From an uncultured Acetobacteroides sp. (lineage in GTDB: Bacteria > Bacteroidota > Bacteroidia > Bacteroidales > ZOR0009): DNA of 64,000 nt. Of this stretch, positions 9,775-19,560 are shown piece after piece; within the stretch, counting starts at the first letter, position 1, and each line of letters starts with the position of its first letter. The notes below the pieces were generated by a model. It worked only from the letters and a program-made list of their open reading frames with translations, ran no database searches and was not told where the DNA came from. The translations under genes were made by a program, and so were the position numbers. The stretch is taken from NCBI RefSeq assembly GCF_963678165.1, contig NZ_OY782755.1:2604001-2668000 (forward strand), given 5' to 3'.

Positions 9775-10089
9775 GGATAACTGTTCCGGTCGCGTGGATA
9801 ACTCTTATCCTTCCGTGGATAACTGTTTCCGACGCGTGGATAACTCTTCCCCACGCATAGATAACTCTTTCCCACGTGTGGATAACTCTTTCCCACGCAT
9901 GGATAACTCTTTCCCACGCATGGATAACTCTTTCCCACGCATAGATAACTCTTTCCCACGCGTGGATAACTCTTTCCCACGCATGGATAACTCTTCCCCA
10001 CGCGTGGATAACTCTTCCCCACGCATAAATAACTCTTCCCCATGCGAGGATAACTCTTTCCCACGCGAGGATAACTCTTATCCTCCCAC
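9775..10089. repeat. Array A: 15 tandem 21-bp units
   Basis: Fifteen consecutive units of exactly 21 bp with no indel. A typical unit starts GGATAACTCTTTCC and ends CACGCAT or CACGCGT. Read across unit borders it is a 10-bp palindrome CCACGCGTGG (or the one-base variant CCACGCATGG) followed by an 11-bp linker ATAACTCTTTC. The central units (about 4-12) are the most uniform; units 1-3 and 13-15 are degenerate. The array lies between the M13 peptidase terminator and the polysaccharide export operon. Because 21 is divisible by 3, it leaves long reading frames on both strands that I regard as spurious. Confidence 0.97.
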
Positions 10090-10210
10090 AATACGCCCGA
10101 TTTGAGCATCTCCATCCAACAAAACCATAGGCTAAGCCTCTACGATAGTGAAACAAGCAGCCCTCTACTGAAGATTAAGCATCAAACAATGATTTATATA
10201 AAATTTTTAA

Positions 10211-10240
10211 ACAATTCAAAAAGAATGCTGTTTGAATTGT
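10211..10240. promoter_or_regulatory. Inverted repeat upstream of polysaccharide export operon
   Basis: Perfect 10-bp arms ACAATTCAAA / TTTGAATTGT with a 10-bp spacer, 23 bp before the start codon of the export lipoprotein. No T-tract follows, so an operator or a 5' leader hairpin is more likely than a terminator. Confidence 0.55.
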
Positions 10241-10263
10241 AGGTATTTCTAACTATTCTAACC

Positions 10264-11040
10264 ATGAACAAAGTAGCAAGCATTACATTCCTTTTACTTA
10301 TTGCGGTTGGCATCAGCTCGTGCAACAAGCACAGCCAGCTTCTTTACATGCAAGGTGGATCAGCAAAAGCGTCCTTAAAGTCGCCACCACTCAACTACCA
10401 CATCAGCCCTAACGACGAACTTTACATCCAGGTAACCAGCATGCTAAACAAGGACATCAACAGCCTATTTAGCAATAGCAACAGCCCAACCACCGCCCAA
10501 GGATATGCATTTAACAGCGAAGTTGGCGTGTACATAAACACCTACTCGGTTAATGATTCGGGATATGTAGAGGTTCCCCTTATCGGAAAAATTCACGTAG
10601 CCGGAAAAACACTCCCTCAGCTGACGGAAGAGGTTAAAAGGAAAGCGTCAGAATACGTAAACGATGCCATCGTCATCGTTAAACTGATGAGCTTTAGGGT
10701 AACGGTAATCGGCGAGGTTAAGCGGCCTGCGGTTATCACCAACTACCACGACAAGCTTACCATACTGGAGGCCATTGCCCAGGCTGGCGACATGACCGAC
10801 TTCGCCAATCGAAAAATGGTAACACTTGTTCGCAATATAGATGGCGAAAACACCACCATGCCTGTCGATTTATCCTCAAACAGCATTCTCTCCAACCCGG
10901 GCTACTACCTACAGCCTGGCGATGTGGTTGTAGTAGATCCCCGTAAGGGCAAAACAACGCAGATGAACATCCCCACCTACGCCATATTCTTAAGCACCAT
11001 TTCCACCTTAGTACTAATGCTTAACTACATCGTAAAATAA
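10264..11040 (+). CDS. Polysaccharide export outer-membrane lipoprotein (OPX/Wza family)
   Basis: 258 residues. SPII signal peptide with lipobox GISSC. Poly_export domain about 45-150 (YHISPNDELYIQV; VPLIGKIHVAGKTL), one SLBB-like domain about 150-230 (VTVIGEVKRPAV, TILEAIAQAGD), and a C-terminal hydrophobic helix about 238-256. It forms the outer-membrane exit of a capsule/exopolysaccharide system, working with the BY-kinase encoded 8 bp downstream. First gene of a two-gene operon preceded by the inverted repeat at 10211 and array A. Confidence 0.92.
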   Translation: MNKVASITFLLLIAVGISSCNKHSQLLYMQGGSAKASLKSPPLNYHISPNDELYIQVTSMLNKDINSLFSNSNSPTTAQGYAFNSEVGVYINTYSVNDSGYVEVPLIGKIHVAGKTLPQLTEEVKRKASEYVNDAIVIVKLMSFRVTVIGEVKRPAVITNYHDKLTILEAIAQAGDMTDFANRKMVTLVRNIDGENTTMPVDLSSNSILSNPGYYLQPGDVVVVDPRKGKTTQMNIPTYAIFLSTISTLVLMLNYIVK

Positions 11041-11048
11041 GTAATACA

Positions 11049-13397
11049 ATGAACCCAAGAGAAGTTGAACAATACCCTACCGAGCAGAGCCTCGACGTAA
11101 AGAAATATGTAAACATGGTTATTCGGAACTGGTACTGGTTTGCCACCTCATTGGCAATCTGCCTAGCCGTAGCTTACGCCATAACCTTTACAACCAAGCC
11201 TGTTTACCAGGTAAACTCCACCATCCTTATCCGCGACGATAAGAATAGGACAACAACCGGCGCCGAAGCGCTGCTTACCGAGCTTAGCTTGGTAAACAAC
11301 ACCAAAAGCATTCAAAACGAAATTGGCATCCTTAAATCGTACTCTTTAGCCAGCAGCACCATCAACGAGCTGAGCGATTTCCACACCTCCATAGCGCTTC
11401 AAGGCCGGGGAGGCGTTCGCTCCCATATCCTTTATAAGGATGCGCCATTCCTCATCCAGTTTACCAAACGCAAGCGCAACCCAATAGAGCGCCCTCTTGA
11501 AATCGAATTTGTGAGCAACGACAAATATACGGTCAGTGATAACGGTAGTGAAGCTACCCCTCCCAAAAAGTTCTTCGAGGAGGTTAGCGTTGGCAGCTTT
11601 TCGTTCAGGCTCATTCCTACAAGCACCTCCCCCACTAGCTTCATCGGGAGAACAATAACCGTTACCCGAAACGACCTAAACAAGCTGGCCAACTTCTACC
11701 GAAATAATATAAAAGTTGATCTAGTCGATAAGAATGCTTCGCTTATAGCTCTCTCGTCCACGGGCAACTCCGCCGAGCAGGAGGCCGACTACCTCAATAA
11801 AATGGTGGAAGTGTACATCCGTCAACAGCTCAACGAGAAGAACCAAATCGCCAAGAATACAATCGACTTCATCGACGGCCAACTTTTTGGCATGAAAGAC
11901 TCCTTGAATAAAGCGGAATCCAATCTAAAAAGCTTTAGAACGACGAATAAGATTCTTGACATCAGCAAGGAATCCGACATCCTGCTAGACATGCTTAAGG
12001 AGCAGCAAAGCACCAAGGCCGAAATCGACATCAACCAAAGGTACTACGCCTACCTCAAGAACTACCTTACCAAAAGAGAGAACTTCTCCGACATTGTTGC
12101 ACCCTACACCCTTGGCATAAACGACCTACAGCTCAACACCATTCTTAACGAGCTCTCCGCCATTTCTGCCGAACGCGACAACCTGAAGCTAAGCGTTAAG
12201 GAGAACAACCCGGCAATGCTTCAGGTAAACCGGAAGCTCAACAGGGCTAAGGAATCATTAATGGAAAAGGTCAACAGCCTTATCGTCACCAATAAAATGA
12301 CAAAGGAGGATATTGACAAGCAAATGAACCAGCTAGAATCGAGAATTTCAACACTGCCAAGCAGCGAACAGCTGCTTATAAACAAAACAAAGCTGTACGA
12401 TTTGCTTAGCAAGACCTACACCTATCTGCTCGAAAAGAAGTCGGAAGCATCCATTGCAAAAGCATCCAACATATCCGACTGTAAGGTTGTCGATCCTGCA
12501 ATGCCGATTAATTCGGTGCTAAAGCAGCCCAAACCGCTCATGAACTATACGCTCGGGTTCATTCTGGGGCTACTTATACCCTTTATAGTTATAATACTTC
12601 GCGATTACTTCGACGATAAGATTCGCACCATTAAGGAGGTTACCGATAGCCTATCTGACATTTCGATGCTCGCCACCCTCAACCATTCGGCAGTAACCAC
12701 CGAACTACCGGTAGTTGAACGGCCAAAGTCCCATATTTCCGAATCGTTTAGGGAGCTTCGAACAAACCTTAACTATGTAATAGCAGAAGGAAAGAGCAAA
12801 ATCATCATGGTAACTTCGCTGATAAGCGGAGAAGGAAAAACATTCTGCGCCTGCAACCTATCGGCAATATATGCGGCATCAGGAAAAAGAACGCTCCTAG
12901 TTGGGCTAGACATCCGCAAGCCTAAAGTTCAAGCGATCTTTGAAATTACAAGCCATAAAGGAATGAGCACCTACCTGAGCAACCATGCCTATTTTGAGGA
13001 AACCATAAGCCCAACAACAATCCCGAATCTTTGGATTGCCGTATCGGGACCAATCCCCCCAAATCCATCCGAGCTTATTGGATCTCCAAGAATGAAAGAA
13101 TTCCTAGAAGAAGCCCAAAAGCATTACGATTGCATAATTATAGATACCCCTCCAATTGGTATTGTATCCGATGCTCGTATTATTTTCAATTTGGTTGATC
13201 TTGTACTGTTTGTTACTCGAATGGGGGTATCACCTAAAGATGTTGTTGAGTACTGCAAAGATCTCCACCTATCACTTAAGAATAAGCTCGCTATGACCAT
13301 CAACGACTTTGACTCAAAGTTAGGTTATGGTTACTATTCAAAGTATCGCAACTACTACAGGAAAGAGTACAATAAGCACGACTACTACGAAAACTAA
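11049..13397 (+). CDS. Wzc-like polysaccharide co-polymerase and BY-kinase
   Basis: 782 residues. Wzz/chain-length domain with TM1 about 28-50, a periplasmic coiled-coil region about 260-460, GNVR-type segment and TM2 about 490-515. Cytoplasmic bacterial tyrosine kinase domain about 560-760: Walker A SGEGKT with Lys597, Walker A' DIRKPKV, Walker B CIIIDTPP. The C-terminus is a Tyr cluster (YGYYSKYRNYYRKEY) for autophosphorylation. It controls polymer length and export together with the OPX protein. The coiled coil and kinase are fused in one chain, as in proteobacterial Wzc. Confidence 0.95.
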   Translation: MNPREVEQYPTEQSLDVKKYVNMVIRNWYWFATSLAICLAVAYAITFTTKPVYQVNSTILIRDDKNRTTTGAEALLTELSLVNNTKSIQNEIGILKSYSLASSTINELSDFHTSIALQGRGGVRSHILYKDAPFLIQFTKRKRNPIERPLEIEFVSNDKYTVSDNGSEATPPKKFFEEVSVGSFSFRLIPTSTSPTSFIGRTITVTRNDLNKLANFYRNNIKVDLVDKNASLIALSSTGNSAEQEADYLNKMVEVYIRQQLNEKNQIAKNTIDFIDGQLFGMKDSLNKAESNLKSFRTTNKILDISKESDILLDMLKEQQSTKAEIDINQRYYAYLKNYLTKRENFSDIVAPYTLGINDLQLNTILNELSAISAERDNLKLSVKENNPAMLQVNRKLNRAKESLMEKVNSLIVTNKMTKEDIDKQMNQLESRISTLPSSEQLLINKTKLYDLLSKTYTYLLEKKSEASIAKASNISDCKVVDPAMPINSVLKQPKPLMNYTLGFILGLLIPFIVIILRDYFDDKIRTIKEVTDSLSDISMLATLNHSAVTTELPVVERPKSHISESFRELRTNLNYVIAEGKSKIIMVTSLISGEGKTFCACNLSAIYAASGKRTLLVGLDIRKPKVQAIFEITSHKGMSTYLSNHAYFEETISPTTIPNLWIAVSGPIPPNPSELIGSPRMKEFLEEAQKHYDCIIIDTPPIGIVSDARIIFNLVDLVLFVTRMGVSPKDVVEYCKDLHLSLKNKLAMTINDFDSKLGYGYYSKYRNYYRKEYNKHDYYEN

Positions 13398-13416
13398 ACC
13401 TTAATTACGCTATAAA

Positions 13417-13455
13417 GAAAGCCCAGCAAATCGGTTGTTTGCTGGGCTTTTCTTT
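13417..13455 (+). terminator. Rho-independent terminator
   Basis: 13-14-bp stem (AAAGCCCAGCAAA / TTTGCTGGGCTTT) with a 7-nt loop and T-rich tail, 20 bp after the BY-kinase stop. Confidence 0.9.
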
Positions 13456-13778
13456 CTCTTATGTTTTATGATGAAGGTGAATCATCAGCACTACTCAACC
13501 ATGCAGCATATTCCTATTCCACGTCCTTTCGCAACATTACATGTAAGCCAATCGTGCAGATCCCTTATGAATTTTGGAAACACAAAAGAAGCAACCCTAC
13601 GCTAATGGCTGATATGCAACTGATAATAGCTGCTGGGTAGTAATCTCTCAAAGATTGAATTAGCTCCATTTGCAATACGGGGTATTGTCCATAATAGAAC
13701 AGCAACTGAAAAGTAGTATCTTATTCAGCCCCTAATCACACACAATAAGATGGAATAGTAAGGAAAGACTCCATTCAA
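13456..13778. other. Intergenic, no feature recognised
   Basis: About 320 bp between convergent genes. Only short open frames on both strands, none recognisable. It could be decayed coding sequence, but I cannot name it. Confidence 0.4.
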
Positions 13779-15722
13779 CTACTCGGTACTTCTGCCGTTT
13801 AGAACACCTTCAACTTTGCTGTCTAAACATTCGTAGCATGAGTTATTGCTAATGAATTCGGGCACAATCTCCTTCATTATTCTCACAACATCCATCTTAT
13901 TGCCACTAATGGCTTCTTGTATAAGATTGTTTATCATTGGCTCCAGCTTATCAAATGGCATAACGCTAACCTTAGCCATCATTATCTTATTATTAATGGT
14001 AGGATGGTTATTTTCATCGGCCGTAAGCAATTCCTCGTAGAGTTTTTCGCCTGGTCGCAAACCCGTCTCAACAATTTTAATGTCCTCATGAGGTATTAAT
14101 CCCGCCAGCCTTATCATCTTCTCCGCTAGATCATAAATCTTAACAGGCTTGCCCATATCGAAGATGAATATCTCCCCTCCCATGCTCATTGCACCTGCTT
14201 CGAGAACCAGCTGGCAAGCCTCTGGAATTGTCATAAAGAACCTAATAATCTCTTTATGCGTAAGCGTAATCGGACCTCCTTTAGCAATTTGCTTTTTAAA
14301 CAAAGGAACAACCGAACCATTAGACCCCAGCACATTACCAAATCGGGTTGTTACCATTTGCGTAAGCCCCCCTTCACGCCTATGCTTAAGGAATAGTGCG
14401 TTTATGTACTGCTCCGCAATCCGCTTAGATGCCCCCATAACATTTGTAGGATTCACCGCCTTATCTGTAGAAACCATAACCATCTTCTTTACATTGAAGG
14501 CTAGGCATAGATTTGCAACATTTTTCGACCCAAAAACATTAGCAAGAATAGCCTCCTCTGGAAAATCTTCCATGAGAGGTACATGCTTATAGGCAGCGGC
14601 ATGAAACACAACATCTGGCCGATATTGCTCTAAGACACGCTTGAGCTTTGAGTAGTTTCGAACATCCCCTACTACAAAATCAATTTTCCTATGTGGAAAT
14701 GCCTCCTTAATTTCAAGAGAAAAATCGTGTAAGCAACTTTCCGCAACATCGAGCACAACAATACGACAATTAATGCGGCATAGCTGCCGAACAATTTCAC
14801 TTCCAATAGACCCGACCCCTCCTGTAACAAGAATGGTTCGATTACTCAGGAATGCATCAACTAAGACATTCTCATGCTTTATTACAGCTCGGTTCAACAG
14901 CTCGTCTATTTGAATATTATGCACATTACTCGAAAGATCAATCTTACCATTGTAAGAGTTCACCTCCGAAACCACCATTTTGATGTGATTTGCCAAACAA
15001 TCGTCGCATAGCCCACCTAGCCGTTTTATATCATTACGCAAGATCAACAGCGTATTCGCTTTAAACCTCCTAGCAATCTCTCCAATATTATGGTTATAGC
15101 CAATAATTGGAATATTTGCGATTCGCTTCCCCGATAATTTACCCGAAAGATCAAGTAACCCAACAGGAAGATAATAGCTAGTATCTACAGGAAGTAACTT
15201 GGCAAGATCAAGATTATCATCCTGACCAATCAGCATGATTGTGCGTATTTGGCAACACCGAGACGAATGGGTACGAACATATACAACTCGCACGATTGTT
15301 CTAAATGCAAATAACGTTAGGAAAGTAGAAGCAGACCAGAATTCAACAATCCCAGTAGAGACGCGAAAGTTGCTATCTAAAACCCTGGTATTAAATGCAA
15401 CCAAATTTACAATTACACTCGAAGCAACAACCATAACAATCAACCGGGTAAAATCCTTCGATCCTGAATACCGAATGATGCCAGTAAAGGTCCTAAACGC
15501 TAGAATGCAAAATGCAAAAGATACAATATAAAGCGCCGCTAACCACTTAAAGCTGGAATTAAGCGAAAAATCGTTGAAGACAATTTGCCAAACAAGCGTT
15601 GAAATAAAAAAGGATATTGAAACTAATGCGATATCAATAGCAAACACCCCCCATTTGGGCATGTAACTTTTCTCTAGTAATCGATTAATCCATTCTGAGA
15701 ACTTGGCATCTTGCATATACAT
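13779..15722 (-). CDS. Membrane NDP-sugar 4,6-dehydratase (PglF/WbpM/CapD family)
   Basis: 647 residues. Four N-terminal membrane helices (about 20-150), a CoA-binding-like Rossmann segment, then an extended SDR domain about 290-600: TGGVGSIGSEIVRQL cofactor loop, STDKAVNPTNVMGASKR around the active site, and TRFGNVLGSNGSVVPLF. This family converts UDP-GlcNAc to the 4-keto-6-deoxy sugar at the membrane. The matching 4-aminotransferase is the next gene upstream (16000-17151), so together they should make a UDP-4-amino-4,6-dideoxy sugar (bacillosamine type). A terminator lies between them, so this gene has its own promoter. Met1 and Met3 are equally possible starts. Confidence 0.92.
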   Translation of the reverse strand: MYMQDAKFSEWINRLLEKSYMPKWGVFAIDIALVSISFFISTLVWQIVFNDFSLNSSFKWLAALYIVSFAFCILAFRTFTGIIRYSGSKDFTRLIVMVVASSVIVNLVAFNTRVLDSNFRVSTGIVEFWSASTFLTLFAFRTIVRVVYVRTHSSRCCQIRTIMLIGQDDNLDLAKLLPVDTSYYLPVGLLDLSGKLSGKRIANIPIIGYNHNIGEIARRFKANTLLILRNDIKRLGGLCDDCLANHIKMVVSEVNSYNGKIDLSSNVHNIQIDELLNRAVIKHENVLVDAFLSNRTILVTGGVGSIGSEIVRQLCRINCRIVVLDVAESCLHDFSLEIKEAFPHRKIDFVVGDVRNYSKLKRVLEQYRPDVVFHAAAYKHVPLMEDFPEEAILANVFGSKNVANLCLAFNVKKMVMVSTDKAVNPTNVMGASKRIAEQYINALFLKHRREGGLTQMVTTRFGNVLGSNGSVVPLFKKQIAKGGPITLTHKEIIRFFMTIPEACQLVLEAGAMSMGGEIFIFDMGKPVKIYDLAEKMIRLAGLIPHEDIKIVETGLRPGEKLYEELLTADENNHPTINNKIMMAKVSVMPFDKLEPMINNLIQEAISGNKMDVVRIMKEIVPEFISNNSCYECLDSKVEGVLNGRSTE

Positions 15723-15934
15723 AGCAAAGTCAATTAATCAAAGATTGTAGAATTTACTTATTGGTAGTTGAACCGTAGAACTGCCTACAGATAAAGACTG
15801 TTCTAGTCTTACATATAAAGTATAAACAAGAACAAAGAGGGGAAAGGCGATTATACACTGTTCTTTATTTGATTTTAAATCTTTTTTAACACCCCATACT
15901 ATTGGGTATGTATACATAAAGACAACTCCTTAGC

Positions 15935-15976
15935 AAATAAAAAGGAGTCGAACGAATAACCGTTCGACCCCTCCTA
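15935..15976 (-). terminator. Terminator of the minus-strand capsule transcript
   Basis: Stem AGGAGTCGAACG / CGTTCGA..CTCCT with a 2-nt bulge and 6-nt loop; the A-run to its left is a T-run on the minus strand. It closes the transcript ending with the aminotransferase at 16000. Confidence 0.75.
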
Positions 15977-15999
15977 TTCAAAATGCCTTAATAAATGGA

Positions 16000-17151
16000 T
16001 TATAGTCCTAAGACAACCCCAATCTTTTCTATAACATACTGTAATTGCTCATCGCTCATATTACTACCTGAAGGTAAACAAAGACCATTTTTAAATAATC
16101 TCTCGGATGTTCCATTCCCATAGAATGGACAATCAGCAAAAACAGGTTGCATGTGCATTGGCTTCCAAAGCGGACGGCTTTCGATATTCTCCTCCTGTAG
16201 AGCCTGCCTTATATCCTCACGCGTAACCCCGCACTTTTCAGGATCAATTTGTACAACTGTAAGCCAGTGATTCGAAAAGTATTTCTCATTTGGTTCGCTA
16301 AGGAATTCAACTCCAGTACCATTAATAGCTTTTCTATAGATAGAATTAATCTCCCTACGACGGGCAACACGATCGTTAAGTACGAGCATCTGACCTCTTC
16401 CTATCCCAGCAACGATATTGCTCATACGGTAGTTGTAACCAATTTGGGAATGCTCGTAGTGAGGAGCATTATCGCGAGCTTGAGTAGAAAGAAATCGAGC
16501 CTGCTTAATAAACTCTTCAGATTTAGATACTAGAGCACCACCACCCGATGTGGTAATTATCTTATTCCCATTAAACGATAGGACCCCCATTACTCCAAAG
16601 GTTCCACAAGTCTCTCCATTATACCTCGATCCTAACGCTTCGGCAGCATCCTCAATAACAGGAATATCATATTTATTTGCAATGACCATTACCTCGTCTA
16701 CCTTATAGGGCATACCGTAGAGGTGTACTGCAATTATTGCCTTAGGCTTTTTGCCAGTAACGCGAATCCTGTCCTTAATCGCTCGTTCCAACTCTAAGGG
16801 GCAAATGTTCCATGTCTCCGATTCGCTATCAACAAAAACGGGGTTTGCTCCTAAATAGGAAATTGGATTAGCTGAAGCCGAAAAAGTCATGCTTTGGCAA
16901 ATAACCTCATCACCAGCATCTACTTTCAACATAATCATAGCAAGATGCAGAGCAGCAGTGCCGGCACTCAACGCCGCAACAGAAATCTTATTATGGCTGT
17001 TGGCTAAGTATTTTGTCAGATCGTGCTCAAACCCATCAACGTTAGCACCCAATGGTGCAACCCAGTTGGTTTCAAATGCTTCGTGAATGTACGGTAACTC
17101 TTTCCCGCTCATGTGAGGGGATGAAAGCCAGATTTTGGTTTTTTTTTTCAT
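16000..17151 (-). CDS. DegT/DnrJ/EryC1-type sugar aminotransferase (PglE-like)
   Basis: 383 residues, fold-type I PLP enzyme. The N-terminus WLSSPHMSGKELPYIHEAF and WVAPLGANVDGFE closely follow PglE-type UDP-4-keto-sugar aminotransferases. Internal motifs: SAGTAALHLA, EDAAEALGS, and SFNGNKIITTSGGGAL with the PLP lysine. It should aminate the 4-keto product of the PglF-like dehydratase. Its start overlaps the stop of the upstream ATP-grasp gene by one base (TAATG), so translation is coupled. Confidence 0.9.
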   Translation of the reverse strand: MKKKTKIWLSSPHMSGKELPYIHEAFETNWVAPLGANVDGFEHDLTKYLANSHNKISVAALSAGTAALHLAMIMLKVDAGDEVICQSMTFSASANPISYLGANPVFVDSESETWNICPLELERAIKDRIRVTGKKPKAIIAVHLYGMPYKVDEVMVIANKYDIPVIEDAAEALGSRYNGETCGTFGVMGVLSFNGNKIITTSGGGALVSKSEEFIKQARFLSTQARDNAPHYEHSQIGYNYRMSNIVAGIGRGQMLVLNDRVARRREINSIYRKAINGTGVEFLSEPNEKYFSNHWLTVVQIDPEKCGVTREDIRQALQEENIESRPLWKPMHMQPVFADCPFYGNGTSERLFKNGLCLPSGSNMSDEQLQYVIEKIGVVLGL

Positions 17152-18164
17152 TATGCTTTTGTATTGATTTCAACCATAAAATCACATTTTGAAAAAGCAG
17201 CCCCTTCTACATAGTTGAAATTACAAGCATCAGTCTCATTCCCATGCAACCAATCAACTATTGCCTTGGGTAAATTCACACCTGCCTCATGTGAAAATGG
17301 ATATCCACCACCAAACCTAGGATTTAACTCTAAAACATAATAGCAACCATCTTGCTCAATGATATCACAATCAATATTTGCAATATGTTTTGTAGAATTT
17401 GCAATACGCTGACCAACTTTAAATATATGCTGATCTTTTACTGTAACAGCCTTATCTGTCTCACCAGATCTCATTGCTATTTTCTTCTTAATCACTACAG
17501 ATTGGAAATTACCGTTAAAATCATTAATAATATCTAACCCATATTCTTTACCATTAATTTTTTGCTGAATAATGATATTATCATCACAGTTTGAAACCTT
17601 TGACAACATTGTTCTTTGTATTTTACTTTTTAGAAGCGCATAAGAAAGACAAAGTTCCTCTTCGTTATAAACAAATTCAACACCAATAGATCCGGATCCC
17701 CATCTAGGTTTCACAACAAGAGGATACTTTATATCACCATTATTTACAGCGACTAATACCTGATCTATGGTAAGATATGTTTTAGGGTATAATAAACCTA
17801 TAGATTCAATATATTGTGAGGTCTTATATTTATCAAAGCATATATCTATTATATCATAATCAGAGACAATTACACTAACCCCTATATCAGTAAATTCACT
17901 TTTTCTTTTAGATAAAATTGGAAGTTCTAAATCATTAAGAGAAATGACAGCATCAACCTGATGTTTTATACAAACATCAAGTAACTTATCCACATAATCA
18001 TCACTGAATACAGATGGCATTATCTCTACAACATCAGCAACATTTAATGATGGAGCAGTCATATCCATATCAGTAGCAATTATTTTATCATTTTCATCAA
18101 GAACTTCTCTAAAATATAAGAGTAAGTATCTGCGCCTACCAGCACAAGAAAAAAGCACATTCAT
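17151..18164 (-). CDS. ATP-grasp ligase
   Basis: 337 residues. An N-terminal pre-ATP-grasp fold (about 1-110; NVLFSCAGRRRYLLLYF, VISLNDLELPIL) is followed by an ATP-grasp domain (PLVVKPRWGSGSIGV; VLELNPRFGGGYPFSHEAG with the metal-binding Glu and Asn). ATP-grasp enzymes join a carboxylate to an amine or thiol through an acyl phosphate. In this position, between a PLP enzyme and a sugar 4-aminotransferase, it may attach an amino acid or other carboxylate to the amino sugar. That substrate is inference. Markedly AT-rich. Confidence 0.85.
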   Translation of the reverse strand: MNVLFSCAGRRRYLLLYFREVLDENDKIIATDMDMTAPSLNVADVVEIMPSVFSDDYVDKLLDVCIKHQVDAVISLNDLELPILSKRKSEFTDIGVSVIVSDYDIIDICFDKYKTSQYIESIGLLYPKTYLTIDQVLVAVNNGDIKYPLVVKPRWGSGSIGVEFVYNEEELCLSYALLKSKIQRTMLSKVSNCDDNIIIQQKINGKEYGLDIINDFNGNFQSVVIKKKIAMRSGETDKAVTVKDQHIFKVGQRIANSTKHIANIDCDIIEQDGCYYVLELNPRFGGGYPFSHEAGVNLPKAIVDWLHGNETDACNFNYVEGAAFSKCDFMVEINTKA

Positions 18165-18169
18165 TAGGA

Positions 18170-19069
18170 TTACTTTAAAAAATTAAACAAACCACCAGTA
18201 TGCCAAAAAATAACATTACCTGAGATTTTTTTTTTCCCTATTTCTAAAATCATACCATAAAAAGCTTTACCTGAATATGTCGAATCAAAGATTATACCTG
18301 TTCGTCTAATTATTTCTTGTATCGAATCATCTAATTGTATTGAAGAAAATTCATAACCTCCACATAAATAATCATCTAAAACATGAATTTCAGACTGATT
18401 ATTAGTATCGAGATGTTTTCTCAGATTTTGGCAAAAAGAAGATACAATTTTAATGGCCATAGATGATTTTCTAGCCACAGAGATACCAACAGTTGTTACC
18501 TTTAAATTATTTTTTTCTAATCCGACTATTATACCCGCTTGGGTAGATCCTGTACCACTTGCTAAAAATATATAATCGGCAGTCAAATCTGTGCTACTCA
18601 TATATTCTTTCAAATCGGAAACTGCATCAACATAAGCAAGACCACCAGGCAAATCATGCCCACCACCTGTTATATAGAGTGGATTCATACCCAACTCTCG
18701 ATATTTACTTATCGCCGCATCCATTGCATCAGCAATTTCATGGACATCAACAAATTGACATGACGCTCCTGCAAGTTGTGTTATTCTGTTATTCCCATTT
18801 TCGTTAACAAAGCGTTCTTTTGAGCCATGAAAAACTATATGGCATTTCCATCCTTCTTCAGCACACATCAAAGCCATTGCCCTACAATGATTAGATTGTA
18901 TCCCTCCTGTAGTAACTATGCTATCATACCCATTCTCTAACATGTAAGACTTATAATAAGTAGCTTTTCTAGCTTTATTACCTCCATATAAATATGGATA
19001 TAAATCATCTCTTACTATCGTAACTATAGCATCATTAATAAGAATTTTTTTATCGTGTATTACAATCAT
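18170..19069 (-). CDS. PLP-dependent D-cysteine desulfhydrase / ACC deaminase-like enzyme
   Basis: 299 residues, tryptophan-synthase-beta-like fold-type II. Signature LYGGNKARKATYY contains the PLP lysine; TTGGIQSNHCRAMA is the phosphate-site motif; LASGTGSTQAGI is a glycine-rich loop. Known relatives act on D-cysteine, ACC or D-amino acids. Context suggests it supplies or modifies a small amino acid used in sugar decoration. Starts inside the GNAT gene (4-bp overlap) and ends 5 bp before the ATP-grasp gene. Confidence 0.85.
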   Translation of the reverse strand: MIVIHDKKILINDAIVTIVRDDLYPYLYGGNKARKATYYKSYMLENGYDSIVTTGGIQSNHCRAMALMCAEEGWKCHIVFHGSKERFVNENGNNRITQLAGASCQFVDVHEIADAMDAAISKYRELGMNPLYITGGGHDLPGGLAYVDAVSDLKEYMSSTDLTADYIFLASGTGSTQAGIIVGLEKNNLKVTTVGISVARKSSMAIKIVSSFCQNLRKHLDTNNQSEIHVLDDYLCGGYEFSSIQLDDSIQEIIRRTGIIFDSTYSGKAFYGMILEIGKKKISGNVIFWHTGGLFNFLK

Positions 19070-19560
19070 AACAACTCAAATGAAAGCATTCCATAATAAT
19101 TCCTATCTATATATTTCCCATCTCTGCAAACCTCCTGCCTCATCACCCCTTCCAAAACAAATCCAATACTTAGATATAAATTATTTGCTAATACATTATT
19201 AGAATCAGTAAAAAGATAGACCTTATTCAATGACAGTTGATAAAATGCATATTTGCATAATAATTTTACAGCCTTTTTTCCATACCCAAGACTCTGCATA
19301 TCTGGATTTACAAATACATATAACTCGGCCTTAGAAACGTTTTTATTTATATTAGTTAAACCACCCATTACCACATTTTTTTCATTATGAAAAAAAGTGA
19401 AATCACATCTATTATTGTCATTTTTTATTAGATTAAACCAGTTGATTGTAGCATCCATTTTAACAGGAACATCATAATGCATATAATTATATATAGATGG
19501 ATTATTCATCCAAGATACTCTGTCGTGTAAATGTGAAGTTTCTAGTCGAATCATTTTCAT
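19066..19560 (-). CDS. GNAT-family N-acetyltransferase (RimJ/RimL type)
   Basis: 164 residues. GNAT core: ISxxx-like AELYVFVNPDMQSLGYGKKA (acetyl-CoA pyrophosphate loop, modified Q-x-x-G-x-G/A) followed by VYLFTDSNNVLANNLYLSIGF. Typical single-domain length. In a glycan locus it probably acylates an amino sugar or amino acid. Overlaps both neighbours by 4 bp. Confidence 0.85.
   Translation of the reverse strand: MKMIRLETSHLHDRVSWMNNPSIYNYMHYDVPVKMDATINWFNLIKNDNNRCDFTFFHNEKNVVMGGLTNINKNVSKAELYVFVNPDMQSLGYGKKAVKLLCKYAFYQLSLNKVYLFTDSNNVLANNLYLSIGFVLEGVMRQEVCRDGKYIDRNYYGMLSFELL

Noticed and set aside
9674..10156. Long open frames on both strands across array A
   Set aside because: They exist only because a 21-bp period keeps any stop-free frame open; they have no start context, no recognisable protein, and all of several overlapping frames are equally open.
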